Assembly: GCA_050084985.1 (NCBI GenBank)
Contig: JBITNC010000001.1
Location: forward strand, 70,990,001 to 71,054,000
From: Nageia nagi
Taxonomy: Eukaryota > Pinophyta
Reading direction: 5' to 3'
Length of the DNA stretch: 64,000 bases
A model generated the notes under the pieces. It had not been told where the DNA came from and made no database searches. It saw only the letters and a program-made list of their open reading frames with translations. Both the position numbers and the translations under genes were made by a program. Within the stretch, counting starts at the first letter, position 1. Every line of letters starts with the position of its first letter. This document shows, piece after piece, positions 47,701-59,275 of the stretch.

Positions 47701-47886
47701 GTATGGAATTGAAAATGATAAATCTTACTTATCATGCATAATTGATTTGCAAAATAAAAGAAAAAATAAATCTTTAAGGTTTATTGATGACCTTTATAAA
47801 ATTATAAATCCCTAATTTGACCAAAAATGGGATACCAATGACACTTTCATGTTTTAGGGAGGGCCAACATCAATACTCCTCTTGAA
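44733..47886. other. AT-rich intergenic DNA, no gene seen
   Basis: No supported gene. About 45470-45740 resembles 48640-48860 (shared order: a CCCTTTTGGA or CCCCTTTGGA block, an ATTTCCAAAGT or ATTCCAAAGT block, then GATATTTATCTA), suggesting an old unidentified repeat. A stretch at 47190-47340 with CCCTATATTTATAGTAC looks like a promoter-bearing LTR remnant, but no partner was found. Confidence 0.5.
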
Positions 47887-47891
47887 GATTA

Positions 47892-48386
47892 TGAAAGAAT
47901 TGAATTATAAAATAAATAACTCTAAACTTCCAAGATCACATGAAAGCTCACAATTACATCTAACAAACTCACAAAGCAATCTCACAACACAAGATGTAAG
48001 TGGTTCCTCCAACTAGGAGTACATCCACTAACTAGATTTGAACTTTAATTACAAATACAACTCTCTTACAATCCTCCTAATCTTATCTCTTACACTTCTA
48101 TCCTATAGCATAACTTTAATCCACAATTGTTGTGTAATCACAAAGAGGGAGCCTTCTATTTATAGGCCAAAATCCCTCTTTGGATCACCCTTTTATCCAA
48201 TGTACAAAAGCATGACATGCACATCCTTTTACTCAAGGGGCATGCTCATGACATGAAGTGTAGGATAATTAACATTATCATATTCACTTAAATACTTAAG
48301 GTATCAAATGATACCTTTAAGTATCAGTGAACTTACATGGAAGATTATTGCATAACCTTTAAAATAATGCATTATACATTCCAATA
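47892..48386 (-). mobile_element. Solo LTR related to element 2
   Basis: A single 495-bp LTR, alignable with the LTRs of element 2 (shared TAGGCCAAAATCC, CACCCTTTTA and AATGCATTATACATTCCAA blocks). It carries TATAAATAG on the minus strand near 48158. It is flanked on both sides by GATTA (47887-47891 and 48387-48391) with no internal region. This is the usual product of recombination between the two LTRs of an element. The terminal CA has become TA. Confidence 0.88.
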
Positions 48387-48391
48387 GATTA

Positions 48392-49522
48392 GAGCCTCTA
48401 AACAAATATTAGTCAATCAATCTACTTTAAAAAGGATGTACATGAATAAATTAGGATGATAAATTCCAAATTCTATTATCAATTTCATACTATCAAGAAA
48501 CAAAAAAATATGATAGTGGACTAGGGTACCTTCTCGCCTTTTTATAGGTATTTCTCACTTGGAAAATAAAGAAAACTATGGATATTAGTCTACACTTCCT
48601 TAATATTAGAAAATACCTTGATTACTATAAAATCAATTAATTATCATTTTAATACCTAAATATTCATTTTTAAATAAATCAAAAATAAAATTTAGGAATC
48701 TATAGATTTCCCCTTTGGAAATGTAATTTGACGATATCAAAATCATAGATTCCAAAGTGATATTTATCTAGAAAGAAAATATCATAGCTAAAAATAAAAA
48801 CATGATTTTTTTTTTATCACAACCCTCACCACTATGGATTCCCTTGAATATTTTTATTTTTGAAACTTTTATGTGTGGGATGAACACTTGTGTTTTTGCA
48901 GAAATAAAATGCTATATTTTGATGATATTATGATACCTTAGATTAAAAATATCGATAAAAATTCTATCATATTATCTTATCTTGTATATATTGTTATTAA
49001 GTTATTGTTCATGTTGTGTAGAATACAGGTGTACAAAGGCGGGATGCTCACCAATGGGATGGAAATGATAGCCTGATAAGGTTCAAAAGATCAATTGTGA
49101 TCTACGATAACACTCTAGATAACTCAAGAAGGTAAAATCAAATCATATAGGTGCATGAGATAACAACCAAAAGGTAGTATCTATTGATGTATGATGTTTC
49201 ATTATTCTTGATGTGCTATCCTTTGCTTAATGTTGTATGTGAAAGATATGTAAATGCTTAGTCCAAGGATTTTTAATCATATGATAAATAAAGTCAATAA
49301 CTAACAAATTATTGTTCGGGAATAATAAATTATGTTAACCCTTTATCTATGATAAAATAAGATGTGCAATATTATATTAGCTAGGTCACATAATTAATAC
49401 CTAGGTCTAATAAAAATAATAAATACCTAAAGTGTATATAACTTAAGTTGTAAATAAATAATTAAATAAATAATAATTTATTTAATTATCATATTAATAT
49501 TATCCACTCATTAATATTATTA
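48392..49522. other. AT-rich intergenic DNA, no gene seen
   Basis: Contains the second member of the unidentified repeat pair (about 48640-48860). No coding frame supported. Confidence 0.55.
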
Positions 49523-49531
49523 ATTAATATT

Positions 49532-50059
49532 AGGAAACTTACTAAAATACCCCTCAATTTTTTAAAATTACAAAAATACTCCTACTTACCAAAATAACCT
49601 TACAAGTTCATGAAATTACCAAAATACCCCTTAATTTTTTAAAATTTCTTGAAAATTACCAAAATACACCTATAAGTTTATGAAATTTACCAAAATACTC
49701 CTAAATTTTATGAATTACAAAATAAAAAATATTTCAATACTCTTATGAAAACTAAAATAATGATTGCAAAATATTTATTTGTTATTTAGATAATTGAATA
49801 CTTTTAATTTCTTGTTATAAAAAATCATTGCAAAATTCACATCTTACACACCAATTGAATCTAAAAGACCATCATATCATATTAACATATATTTCTTTAA
49901 AGAATTATAATCTTAAAAAATATTTTATTTATTTATTGTTTAAACAATAACATAACTATCCAAAATTTCCAATTCATATAAGAATTATATTTATTTTAAT
50001 TTATATAAGAATATTTATTTATTTCATTTAAAAAATATTTTATAAATTTATTGGATCAT

Positions 50060-50091
<32 letters not shown>

Positions 50092-50336
50092 TAATGTTCT
50101 ACCCATTATGATTTTATGTAGTTAAAAAATTACTAAAACGTTATATTAAAAATATTAAACTAATTAAATGAAGGGTTAAAGGTTTAAATAATTTTTTCAT
50201 TATTTTATTTTTTATAAGATATTAAAATATTTTTATTTTTTAATTCATGAATTTTAAAGGTATTTGATCATTTTCAAAGATTGAATTATATTTTGATAAT
50301 TTCATGAACTTACAAAAGTATTTTGGTAAATTTCCC
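49532..50336. mobile_element. Non-autonomous Mutator-like element (MITE type)
   Basis: The left end AGGAAACTTACTAAAATAC and the inverted right end GGGAAATTTACCAAAATAC pair as terminal inverted repeats, with similarity extending further inward (AAGTTCATGAAATTA on both sides). Both ends are flanked by a perfect 9-bp ATTAATATT (49523-49531 and 50337-50345), the duplication length typical of Mutator-like elements. At 805 bp with no coding frame, it would need a transposase from elsewhere. The left arm holds several copies of an ACCAAAATACCCCT-like word. The duplicated bases are AT-rich, so chance is possible. Confidence 0.65.
50060..50087. repeat. (AT)n microsatellite
   Basis: About 13 AT units inside the Mutator-like element. 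Confidence 0.9.
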
Positions 50337-50626
50337 ATTAATATTTTACTAATTGATGAGTTGTATTTTCCAAAAAGGAAACAAGATTACGAAAATTTTA
50401 ATTTAGCAATAAATTAATAACATGCTCAATCTCATATTCACCCTAATCCTTATCCCTTCAAAATGGAAATAAAGCTACGAGTCTAAATTAGAAACTTAGC
50501 CCCCTTTGAAAAACTATAAATAAGATCTAGTTGCTTTTTTGGGGTGTGAAAAATTGCAAGGACACTCATCCAAGCATTGGAAAATCTTCTTGATTTGTGA
50601 ATCCTCCATATTGAATTCCTTAGTTT

Positions 50627-50722
50627 AAAATTAACTAGAATTCTTAATTAATTTAGTATAAAATTAACTAGAATTTTTAATTAATTTAATATAAAATTAA
50701 CTAGAATTTTTAATTAATTTGT
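50627..50722. repeat. 33-bp tandem repeat, three copies
   Basis: Three near-identical units containing AAAATTAACTAGAATTTTTA. Noncoding. Confidence 0.85.
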
Positions 50723-50837
50723 ATTTCAATGAGAATCCCTTGCTTTTGATATAAAATTTAATAGTATAATTGTGTGTTTTTAATATATAATATTTTTTAT
50801 TTATTTTATTTTGTGAAAATGAAATAAATAATGAATT

Positions 50838-51070
50838 GACGGATAGGGGAGTTGGAGAGGTGGGTAGTTCAAAATCTTGGATACGGAAGTCCTAGGTTCA
50901 AAACTCTTTGCCCTTAAAAGTTGAAACATACCTAAAATCCTATCGAGTTGACGGTAGATGCGGATGAGGTAGGGATCGTACCCCCAAGTGGATTTGGATT
51001 TGACGACGTAGATACCCCTCAATCGCAACTCTAAGCTTAAGAGTTCATGGTACCTTGTATCAAGAGACAA
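50838..51070 (+). repeat. SINE-like segment
   Basis: GAGTTGGAGAGGTGGGTAGTTC followed by TCCTAGGTTCAAAACTC (a B-box-like site) resembles the tRNA-derived head of plant SINEs. A GC-richer body follows to about 51070. No flanking duplication was resolved. Confidence 0.35.
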
Positions 51071-51785
51071 AACTCCAAATAAAAATAAAGAAGCATCTTA
51101 ATTTTAATAAGATATTGCATTCTATTCATTTGATTTTGTTTAAAAAATTAAATAAATAAAAAAATATAAAAAAATATTTTTTTAATTTATCTAATAATTT
51201 ATTTATTTTACTTTTGATAAAAAAAATAAATAAATAGAAATGTAAAAGTGTTGAAAATTAATTTATTTTATTTCAGTAAGAAAAATAGAATAAATATTTA
51301 GTCATAACATGCTATTTTATTTATTTTATTTTTGTGATTAGAAAAATAAAGTAAATAAAAATAGAAAGTACTGAAAGGCTGTTATAAAAATAGAAAAGGG
51401 ACTTTATTACAAACATAAGTATAAAATTTATATTAAAACAAAGGTTTTATTGAAAATTTTAAATCATATTTGCCAATTCGTATTGTTTAAATTTTGTATT
51501 GAGGTCGATTTGGGAAGACACCTGTGTGGAGGTCGTATGTCCCGAATACCCACGTTTTGGTGCTGATTATTTCAGGTTTGTATACCCTGTTGGTGAGGAA
51601 GCATGCTTCTCCTTGGCAACCATTTTCGTAGGGTTTCCATTGTATACCGTGTTGGTGATGTTTTCTAGTTTTTTGAATTCTCTTCTGTCTGTATGTCGCG
51701 CCCCCTAGGTTTTGAAACCATTGTCCAGTGATATGTTTTCTCCCGCATGGGTTGTTTGGTTCCTGAAGCACTCGATATATCTTTA

Positions 51786-51868
51786 ATGGCGGCAAGAATT
51801 GATGTTTTGGCACGAGTCGTGAGTCCAGGGTTCCAAAACCCTCTCGTCCGCCCTATTCTTTGTTTGAA
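51786..51868 (+). CDS. Candidate first coding exon of an unidentified host gene
   Basis: An ATG in good plant context (TTTAATGGCGGC) opens 27 codons, MAARIDVLARVVSPG then FQNPLVRPILCL, ending at a consensus splice donor (AA then GTAAGTGG). The arginine-bearing, acid-poor start would fit an organelle-targeting peptide, which is inference. The 300 bp upstream are distinctly less AT-rich than the surroundings, as in a transcribed leader, and TATAAAA occurs at 51420. No downstream exon was found, and a LINE begins 150 bp later, so the rest may lie beyond a long intron or be lost. It may instead be a gene relic or chance. Confidence 0.33.
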
Positions 51869-52199
51869 GTAAGTGGTAGTTGCTTTGTTAAGATTAATTT
51901 CTAAAAATAAATAGTTTATTTTTTAGATTTAGAAACTAATTATGTCAGTTAAATATTATTCTTTTTCAATTCAAAATTAGATTTTAAATTTAAATATTGA
52001 TTTTAAAGTGAATATAATCGTTTTTAATTTTTTTTTTTTATGAAAAGGTTATTATATTAATAAAGTCTTAACAACAAAAAGAGGGTAGATGGCTACGTTA
52101 CACCTCAAGTGTCAAACTAATCTTTAATAATGGGTCAAGAAACTAAAAAAAAAATATCATAGAGAGATCACACAAAAAATAACTACTTGCCTCGATTAA

Positions 52200-52720
52200 G
52201 GCATAGACAATGGTTAAAGACATTCTTAACAAACTCCATCATGCATTATGATGAGATTCCCAAGCCAAGTCCTCATCCTATGAAACCATGGCATGCCAAC
52301 TGTTGGATGGGATGTGTTTAAGATCCTAACCATCATTCTCTTAGCAAGGTACAATATCCTCAATATCTTCCTAGGTCTACCCAACATCTGGTTGAGATGG
52401 TGATGATGCATGCAACCAAGCAAAATGTGCATTAGCTACCATATCTCCCTGCCCACTCCACACAAGTGCAACAACCAGCATTGAGGGATGTGCCACCCAT
52501 GTATCATGTTTATGGAATGTCTAATGCTTGGATCATTAAACTTGCACCGTGGGGTTTAAGACCAATGATGATTGAAGCTTTGAGAGTGGGTAAGTGATGG
52601 AAGATATCAGTGGAACCTGAAACCTCCAGAGTGAGAAGGGTTATCAGGAGGTATTTGGCTCACTGTATAGGGAGCATTCCCCTAGTAATACATGAGAGAT
52701 TCTAAATGCTCCACATGTTG
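52200..52720 (-). pseudogene. LINE ORF2 C-terminal zinc-binding region remnant
   Basis: Corresponds to the zinc-binding tail found after the reverse transcriptase in plant LINEs. Only scattered fragments such as GRPRKILRILYLAKRM (52226-52432) remain. Confidence 0.5.
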
Positions 52721-52763
52721 TACAACTTTGGCTACATCTAGTTTGACCTTTTTACATGGCCCT

Positions 52764-52863
52764 AAATCTACAACAAGATATCATAATATACGATTAGTTT
52801 ATCAGCTACCAAAAAATCTGTAACAAGATATCATAATATACGATTAGTTTATCAGCTACCAAG
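52764..52863. repeat. 50-bp tandem duplication inside the LINE
   Basis: Two nearly identical 50-bp units containing ACAAGATATCATAATATACG. Only a few bases differ, so it is more recent than the LINE's decay. Confidence 0.9.
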
Positions 52864-53389
52864 AAATCCAAATATGGGTCTTCCTATTTGAAAATTATTC
52901 TATCCTACTTTCCACACATGAAAAAGAAATTTGATATTGAACATCTGGCATATTTCATGCAAAGAATGCATGAAAGGAAGAGGATCTCCCAACAAAGCTT
53001 CCTGCTAGGTAAAAGTACAAGCCAAAAATAGAGAGGCTATCCAATCCCAAGCCTTAGAGATCTTGGGCCATGATAGAAAAAGGTGCATAGTAGATCTAGA
53101 GGCTTAGATAAATGGACACTTTAGGTAGAAAAACCCAAGATGAACGAGTCATGACCCTAGAGGCAATCATTGACACAATATAATCCAAGTAAATAAATTC
53201 TTTTTGGGTTCAAGTAAGATTCCCAAGCTATTTCAAACCTTAATTTCCAATGTGGAAAGGTAGAAATCAAGTCCCATTTGACATTAATCTTAGTTACTAT
53301 AAGAAAGGATGGGGAAAGCTAATAGTAATCGAAATCGCCCTTTTAATCCCATAATGGGATATTGCTATACCATTCCCAATCCTTCCACC

Positions 53390-55260
53390 AAAGTCTTTAA
53401 GATCGACCCCTCACAGTGGGCCATAGAGAGAATGGGATAAGTTCAAGCATAGTGTCAAAGGTATCTTTATCTTTGTTAACCAAGTCGAATTTGTGCTTGA
53501 AGGCATCCCAAGAAAGCCACTTCTTGGTGTGAATATTAAAGAAATATGCAATTATTACAATACCCTTTTTGAAAAACCTTTGAGCATGTAACCAAGGAAC
53601 TTGAGCCAAAGGTAGCCATATAAACTTTAAAACTAGAGACCACTAGAGGTTACAGAGATAAACAAAGGATCCATTGTTAAACCTTATTCTTTTACACTGA
53701 ATCCATGGGCTTAAAAGTTTCCAAGCTTTCCATATACTTTTTATAACAAAGGAACCTAGAACCAAAACTATGATAGGGCCAAGAACAAGGGAAAGGAAAT
53801 TAATACCCAACTAACCTTTGCATTTAAGAGGACTTTTTAGGCTCCATTGCCTTGGAATGCCCAATAATCCATTTACCACATAAGGACATACCATGTATTT
53901 TACAATTAAACATGCCCATACCTCCTAACCTTTTAGGAAAACAATAAATATCATAGGCCACTTGATGAAAACCTTTTTATTTCAAGAAGTGGACTAGTGG
54001 AAATTTCTTAAAATCTTTTCCAACTTACTATACCTAGTAATCAATCTTCGCTTCTATCTTAGTAATTACATGCATCCAAAGCTGAGAGAGATCCATGAAA
54101 TACAACAGGTATGCCTAGAAACTTAAAAATCTGACCCAAGAATATCCAACTCCATTGGAAATCATCTAGCCAAGGGGGCTGGGGCAATGGATATTGTCTA
54201 AAATAAGATGTTTTATGACATTGGATGCTTGAACTAGAAGCTTAATAAAAGGTATCTAGATAGGACAAGGCTTGCTTTACTGATCCCTCATCCTCTTGAA
54301 TAGTTAAAAAGGAATCATCAGCAAAGTGTCCATTGATAAGTTATCATACATTTCTTGGAAGAGAAATTCCTTTAAGCAATCCTAAAAAGGCCTTCTTGGA
54401 TAGTAAATATCTAAAAGCTTTTTCCATTGTAATAAAGAGTGAAGGACCTAAAGGGCATCCCTATCTAATTGACTAGTAGAGGCCAATAGCCTTTGTTTGG
54501 AACTTGTTAAGAGACAAAACTACAAAGGTATCCAAGAATAACATGTGGACTATTTACATAAATTGAGGAACAAACCCAAGAACTTCTAACATATATAGAA
54601 TGAATATCCATTCAATTCTATCATGTCTTCTCAAAATCAATTTCGATAAATAATTCATGATGGTTTGAAAGTCTATCTAATTTCATACCTTCCTAGACTA
54701 CTAATACATTTTTTAGAATATAACGATTATTGAATAAAACTAGTTTGATCTGGTTGAATAATAACTAGAAGAAGAGGCTTGAGATGCAAAGCTAAGGCTT
54801 TGGAAATAGTTTTATAGCTAACATTTAATAAAGTGATTAGACTCCAATTAGCAATGAGTTCTGGATCTTTAGGATTTAGGATAAATTTGATATTACCTTG
54901 ATTAATAAGGGATCCCAACGATCCACCCAACATTGATTCCAAATAAACTTTATGCAAATTAGGGCCAATAAACTCAATAATGTTTTGTAGAATTCAAATG
55001 GAAAACCATCGAACATCGAGGATTTACCATCTACCATATGAGATAAAGATACTTATAATTTAGCAAGAGGTGGTTTTTCACACTCAATTTTATGAACTGT
55101 ATAAAGCTTGCTTGGGATAACATCTTTACAACACTGTAAAGCCATTAATATGTCAAGGGTATACATTTGACTAGAAAAAACTTGAGTATAATTCCAAATA
55201 AAAGCATTAGCAATATCAGAAAGGGAATTGCATCTATTCCCTTGAACCATGTGGCTTTAA
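53390..55260 (-). pseudogene. LINE reverse transcriptase remnant
   Basis: The best piece, 54727-54957, carries NQGNIKFILNPKDPELI, ANWSLITLLNVSYK and IISKALAL-like text, the hallmark early blocks of plant LINE reverse transcriptases. The catalytic box FADDSF is readable near 54308-54330, preceded by LINGH. Downstream pieces include FKKGIVIIAYFF (53397-53609). The domain copied the LINE's own RNA at the target site. It is broken by stops and cannot act now. Confidence 0.85.
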
Positions 55261-55399
55261 ATTGGGTAGACTTCTTGGGTGGTCTTAAATTTTGGAAAAA
55301 CTCTTTAGAGACCTGGTCCTCAATTTTAAGCCAATATATCTAAGCTTTGATATGGACTCCCTTGGCTTCATACATTTCAATGATTTTAAGCTCATGTCA

Positions 55400-56440
55400 A
55401 ACCTTGGCTACATGGGCTTGCAGAGAGGTATCAAAGGGGTTGACCTAAAGTTGGATAGACACACTAGCAAGTTCATTATGCATAGCATCATGGAATCTTC
55501 TATGGAGATGAGAATTTTTTTCCCTAAACTATAGAGCAAAGAGGAAGTTCTGTGGATGGCCACAACCCACCAATCAATCCATCCAAAATCTCTAGTAAGA
55601 TGGGGCATTAGGTTCTAGATCCTTTAGATATGACACAAAGTGGGCTTGTGCTAAAGAATAGAAGTGTTTTAAAATAATGGTACTTAAAAGGTCTATTTGG
55701 CATAGAAGCATTGTTAATAGAAAACATAATTGGAAGATGATCAAAGGTAGTCATTCCAAGCATTATTTCAACAAATGGGATATAAGGATCTCTTCTATAG
55801 AAGGAAAACTCTTATTGATCAAAAAGCATTACTCTATCAAGTTGCTTCAGGACTCTAGCATTCCTTGCCTGAAAGTTAGACCAAGAGAACCAAATATGTT
55901 TAGGAAAATGTTCATATAAAAAATAAGCATTGGGAGTTAGGGTCAGCTTGTTAGTACTTTTTTCAACCATAGTAAAATCCCCACACATAAGCTAAACCAT
56001 AGGGGGTAAGGATAAAGAACACCATTACAAAAGTGCACATATGTCACTAACTTCATTGGGGCATAACATTAATAATTTCAAAATAGAAACCCCCTATTTC
56101 AAGAAAAAACCTAGACGACATGATTAGATGGGTCTTTTTTGCAAGTAATAAGACTATCATTCCAACTTTTATCAAGGAAAATGAAAATGCCTCCTTTTCC
56201 ATGGGAGTGATTAGTGGCATAGATTTGGTGATCTATCCAAAATATGGAGCATTTGTAAAGTGAACTCTACAACTTTAACTTCTTGTAAACATACAAAATA
56301 TGGATTACAATAAATGTTAGAACAAGTTTGAAACTCTTTCTGGACCAAATACCTATGAATTGGGTCCATCAATCCTTGCACATTCCAAGAGAAAAAAATC
56401 ATTTGAAAGTTTTGAGGTTCATGTCCCCAGTAAACCCACC
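55400..56440 (-). pseudogene. LINE endonuclease remnant
   Basis: Opens with FFSWNVQGL at about 56374-56397, the conserved start of the apurinic-type endonuclease of L1-like elements, followed by FVCLQEVK near 56267-56297, where the glutamate is catalytic. The rest is spread over several frames down to about 55400. This enzyme nicked target DNA to prime integration. Confidence 0.8.
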
Positions 56441-56879
56441 ACCTTCTTTTGTAAGCGTAAGGAAAGAGTTTCACATAGGCACTTTTGATAGATTGGTATT
56501 ATATTTTTCTTTATCAAAGTGAGTATGAGTATCTCGAGTTGGGGGGCTATGGGATTGCTGGCCCGAACCTCAGGAATACCCTTTATTAGCTACCTTCAAG
56601 CACTATATAATAGAAGAAACCAAAGGAAGATTAACATCATCTTGAAACTCTTTATCCTCATCTCTTAAAGAAAGAATGACAGGAGTTTGGTTACTACCTA
56701 TAATTGCAGGGGAGGTTTCATAGCAACCACTTACTCATATGTCTTCGAAGATTGATCCAAACTTGGCATAGTATTTTGAGACTTATTATTATTCCATTTT
56801 TTAGAGGGAACTTTAGTCGATTTTCTCTAATTCTCCTTGGAAGGAGTTTTTGAAGTGGTAGGTGCTAAAGCATTGGAAG

Positions 56880-57180
56880 CCATTGTGGCTTCCTTGGCTT
56901 TGAATTTCTCTACATTAAAAGGTGGTCATGAATTCTATGAGACAAAGAATAAAACCTGAAATAAGTGTTTGGAAGCCCTACATACACCACCCTATAGAGG
57001 ATACGAGTATCATCAAATTGAATATCAATGTATTCTTTGAGGGTTTTAGCCATGTCTATGCAAACACACATATAAGGAGATGGCCGAGACAAGTAGAATC
57101 ATGTAGGTTCATCATAAACTAAAGTTCCAAGGAGATTAACAAAATATTGCATAAAGGGCCATAAAGCTAATGAAATATTA
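56880..57180 (-). pseudogene. LINE ORF1 remnant
   Basis: RPSPYMCVCIDMAKTLKEYI followed by a decayed CCHC-like knuckle (YFRFYSLSHRIHDH, most cysteines lost) matches the RNA-binding ORF1 protein of plant LINEs. The N-terminal domain is missing from about 57180, marking the 5' truncation. Confidence 0.7.
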
Positions 57181-57471
57181 TTTCTTTCATTAAGTAGTTG
57201 AAAATTAGTTTTTAAATTTAAATGAGTAGATTTAAATTTAAAATCTAAAGATGGATTTTAAAAATAAAATCGAATTGTTGTTGTTATAATTTAAGAAAAA
57301 TAAATTATAATTATTTAAAAGGATTTAAATAATTATATTTATAAATAATGTTAGATTTAAAGAAAATGATACCCTATAAATTTATGATTCTTATTTATAT
57401 TTTATAAATTAAAATAAGTATATTTATATTTATAAAATATTAAATAAGACTTGATCAAAACAAATTGGTTC

Positions 57472-57478
<7 letters not shown>

Positions 57479-57546
<68 letters not shown>
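57479..57546. repeat. (AT)n microsatellite
   Basis: About 34 uninterrupted AT units, the longest simple repeat in the window. Confidence 0.95.
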
Positions 57547-57549
<3 letters not shown>

Positions 57550-57814
57550 GAAAATTATTTTTTCAAAGCTTAAATTAGAAGAGTTAGTTTTTAGAAAAAA
57601 ATTTAAAATTACCAAAAAGTGATATTTTGAGAAACTTATAATATTATAGAAATGAGAATAGCTATCTAACCTCAAAAATTCCCCCTGTATCCATAACAAG
57701 TCTGACATGGTACAAATTTTGAGTATGCCTAGAAGTTTTCTGATTCATGGTTCAACGAATTGCATTTATAAAAATTGATGAAAAAAACTAAATATTGGAC
57801 CTAGCAGCTATCAA

Positions 57815-57890
57815 AATGGACTTACAGGGATTTGAACTTGCATTTATTGTAGAAAATTGTACTATTTTGACTAGCATACCATCGATCGCA
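57815..57890 (-). repeat. Weak tRNA-like segment
   Basis: The minus strand has GATGGTATGCTAGTC and, about 40 nt later, a B-box-like GTTCAAATCCC. The stems do not pair well. Possibly an old tRNA-derived sequence. Confidence 0.2.
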
Positions 57891-57933
57891 ACATAAAACA
57901 CACTTGAAATAGTTTCTATTTAAAATAGAAAGA

Positions 57934-57993
57934 GGGTTAATCCCACTTCATTTAACCCTTATTCTAGGGGTTAAATAAAGTGGGATTAAACCC
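57934..57993. repeat. Long inverted repeat (hairpin)
   Basis: Arms 57934-57958 and 57968-57993 are complementary at all but two positions, with a 9-base loop. The arm contains TTAATCCCACTT. It may be a small foldback element or a hairpin transcript. No terminator role is implied in a plant nuclear genome. Confidence 0.85.
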
Positions 57994-59275
57994 TACATTG
58001 GAAAAAATTGTGGATCCCACCAATGCTTATTTCTGATGTCTAACGATGTCATACTTGTTAGGATATGAAGGGGGAATTATGGAGATTAGATAGCCAACAC
58101 CTTATAGAAACTTTATAATGAAACTGTAAATTTATAAAGTTAAAAGATATATGCATAAAATTAAATCTTTTCTTTTTGCATATTAATATGATATTGAGTT
58201 AGCGAAAATGGAATTATTATGTGGAAGTAAAGATGTTAAATTTATAGTTAAAATGAGTTAGTTTCTTTTTCTAATATTAAAAATAAAAGGGGAAAGAGAT
58301 GGTTTAATAAATTTTTAAAATTATCATAGTCTGATATTACTTTAGAAATTTTTATTTTACTTAAAAAACTAAACATAAAATTATAATATCTTTTTAAATT
58401 TAAAAAGGAAATTTGAGATTTAGAAAGAATAAATCTTTACTTTCCTAAAGTTCAATATGGGAGCAATGGAAATTTTACACTAGTTTGGAAAGAAAGATTA
58501 AAATTGTGTGATAAAAAAATAATAAATGTATTTTTCTTGCACTCAAAATTTTTTTATATGTAAAATATTTTCCTGTTGGTTTAATCCTTAGCAACTCTAT
58601 TTGATTAAAAGTTGGTTTAAACTTTGTGATACTTAAATTCTTTCATTAAGACATCCTCAAATATGAGAAGGATTGTATGAAATTTTTTTTAGGAGAAATA
58701 TTATCTTGCTTGTTGATTTATTGCTTAAATGCTAGTTGTTTTGAGAGAAAAGAAAAGGTGTGTTTGAGCTTCTTTTCTAGATTTATCCTCAGTTTACATT
58801 GCAAAGGAAAGTTTCAAGGGGTTACCAGGGTTCCTGGAGTTTCATGGTAGCTTATTAGGCTTGACTCCTTTCATTCCTCTCCTTAATATGAGGAAACTTG
58901 ACCAATTATGTTTACCCTATCAGGGTGACCTTCAAGATGAGTGCTGGGTACCTAGGGTGTTATCCCATATTTGAGGATATCACTCAATGAAATGCCTTTA
59001 GTAGCATGACCATGATCATTGCACAAATAGGTGCATAGGGATTGTGTCTTATTGGGACATATACCACATTGGAGTGACTATGGTAGCCACTACTCGACTA
59101 CATGGCCATGCACTGTAGTTTAGTTTCATGCCTAGAAGGCCATACCCTACCCATATGGGTGTTGGCTCTTTGCCCAAAAAATATGTAGTATGCATTAAGA
59201 AAATTTAAAGGGTTGTGTTGATCCTTTCCATCGTGAGTTGTCATGTTCAACCTTGAAGCTGATTCTGTTGGAAAT
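57994..59275. other. Intergenic DNA, no gene seen
   Basis: AT-rich to about 58780, then a slightly GC-richer stretch to 59170 without any frame or motif I can recognise. Confidence 0.5.

Larger units (their letters stand above)
52021..57180 (-). mobile_element. L1-like LINE, 5' truncated and decayed
   Basis: Read right to left it shows an ORF1 zinc-finger region, an endonuclease start, reverse transcriptase and a C-terminal zinc-binding region. It ends with TTTATTAATATAATAACC and a poly(A) (poly(T) at 52028-52039 on the + strand), as usual for plant L1-type LINEs. ORF1 begins mid-gene near 57180, so the 5' end is missing. Stops and frameshifts are frequent. No convincing target duplication was identified. 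Confidence 0.88.

Noticed and set aside
51487-51813. Minus-strand frame of 108 residues
   Set aside because: It overlaps the candidate leader and exon on the + strand and shows no recognisable motif. Not enough to call a gene.
52021-57290. Target duplication for the LINE from GATTTTAAA...ATCG-like sequence on both sides
   Set aside because: The match (near 51999-52020 and 57252-57271) is imperfect and rich in A and T, and the 5' edge of the LINE is not exact enough to judge.
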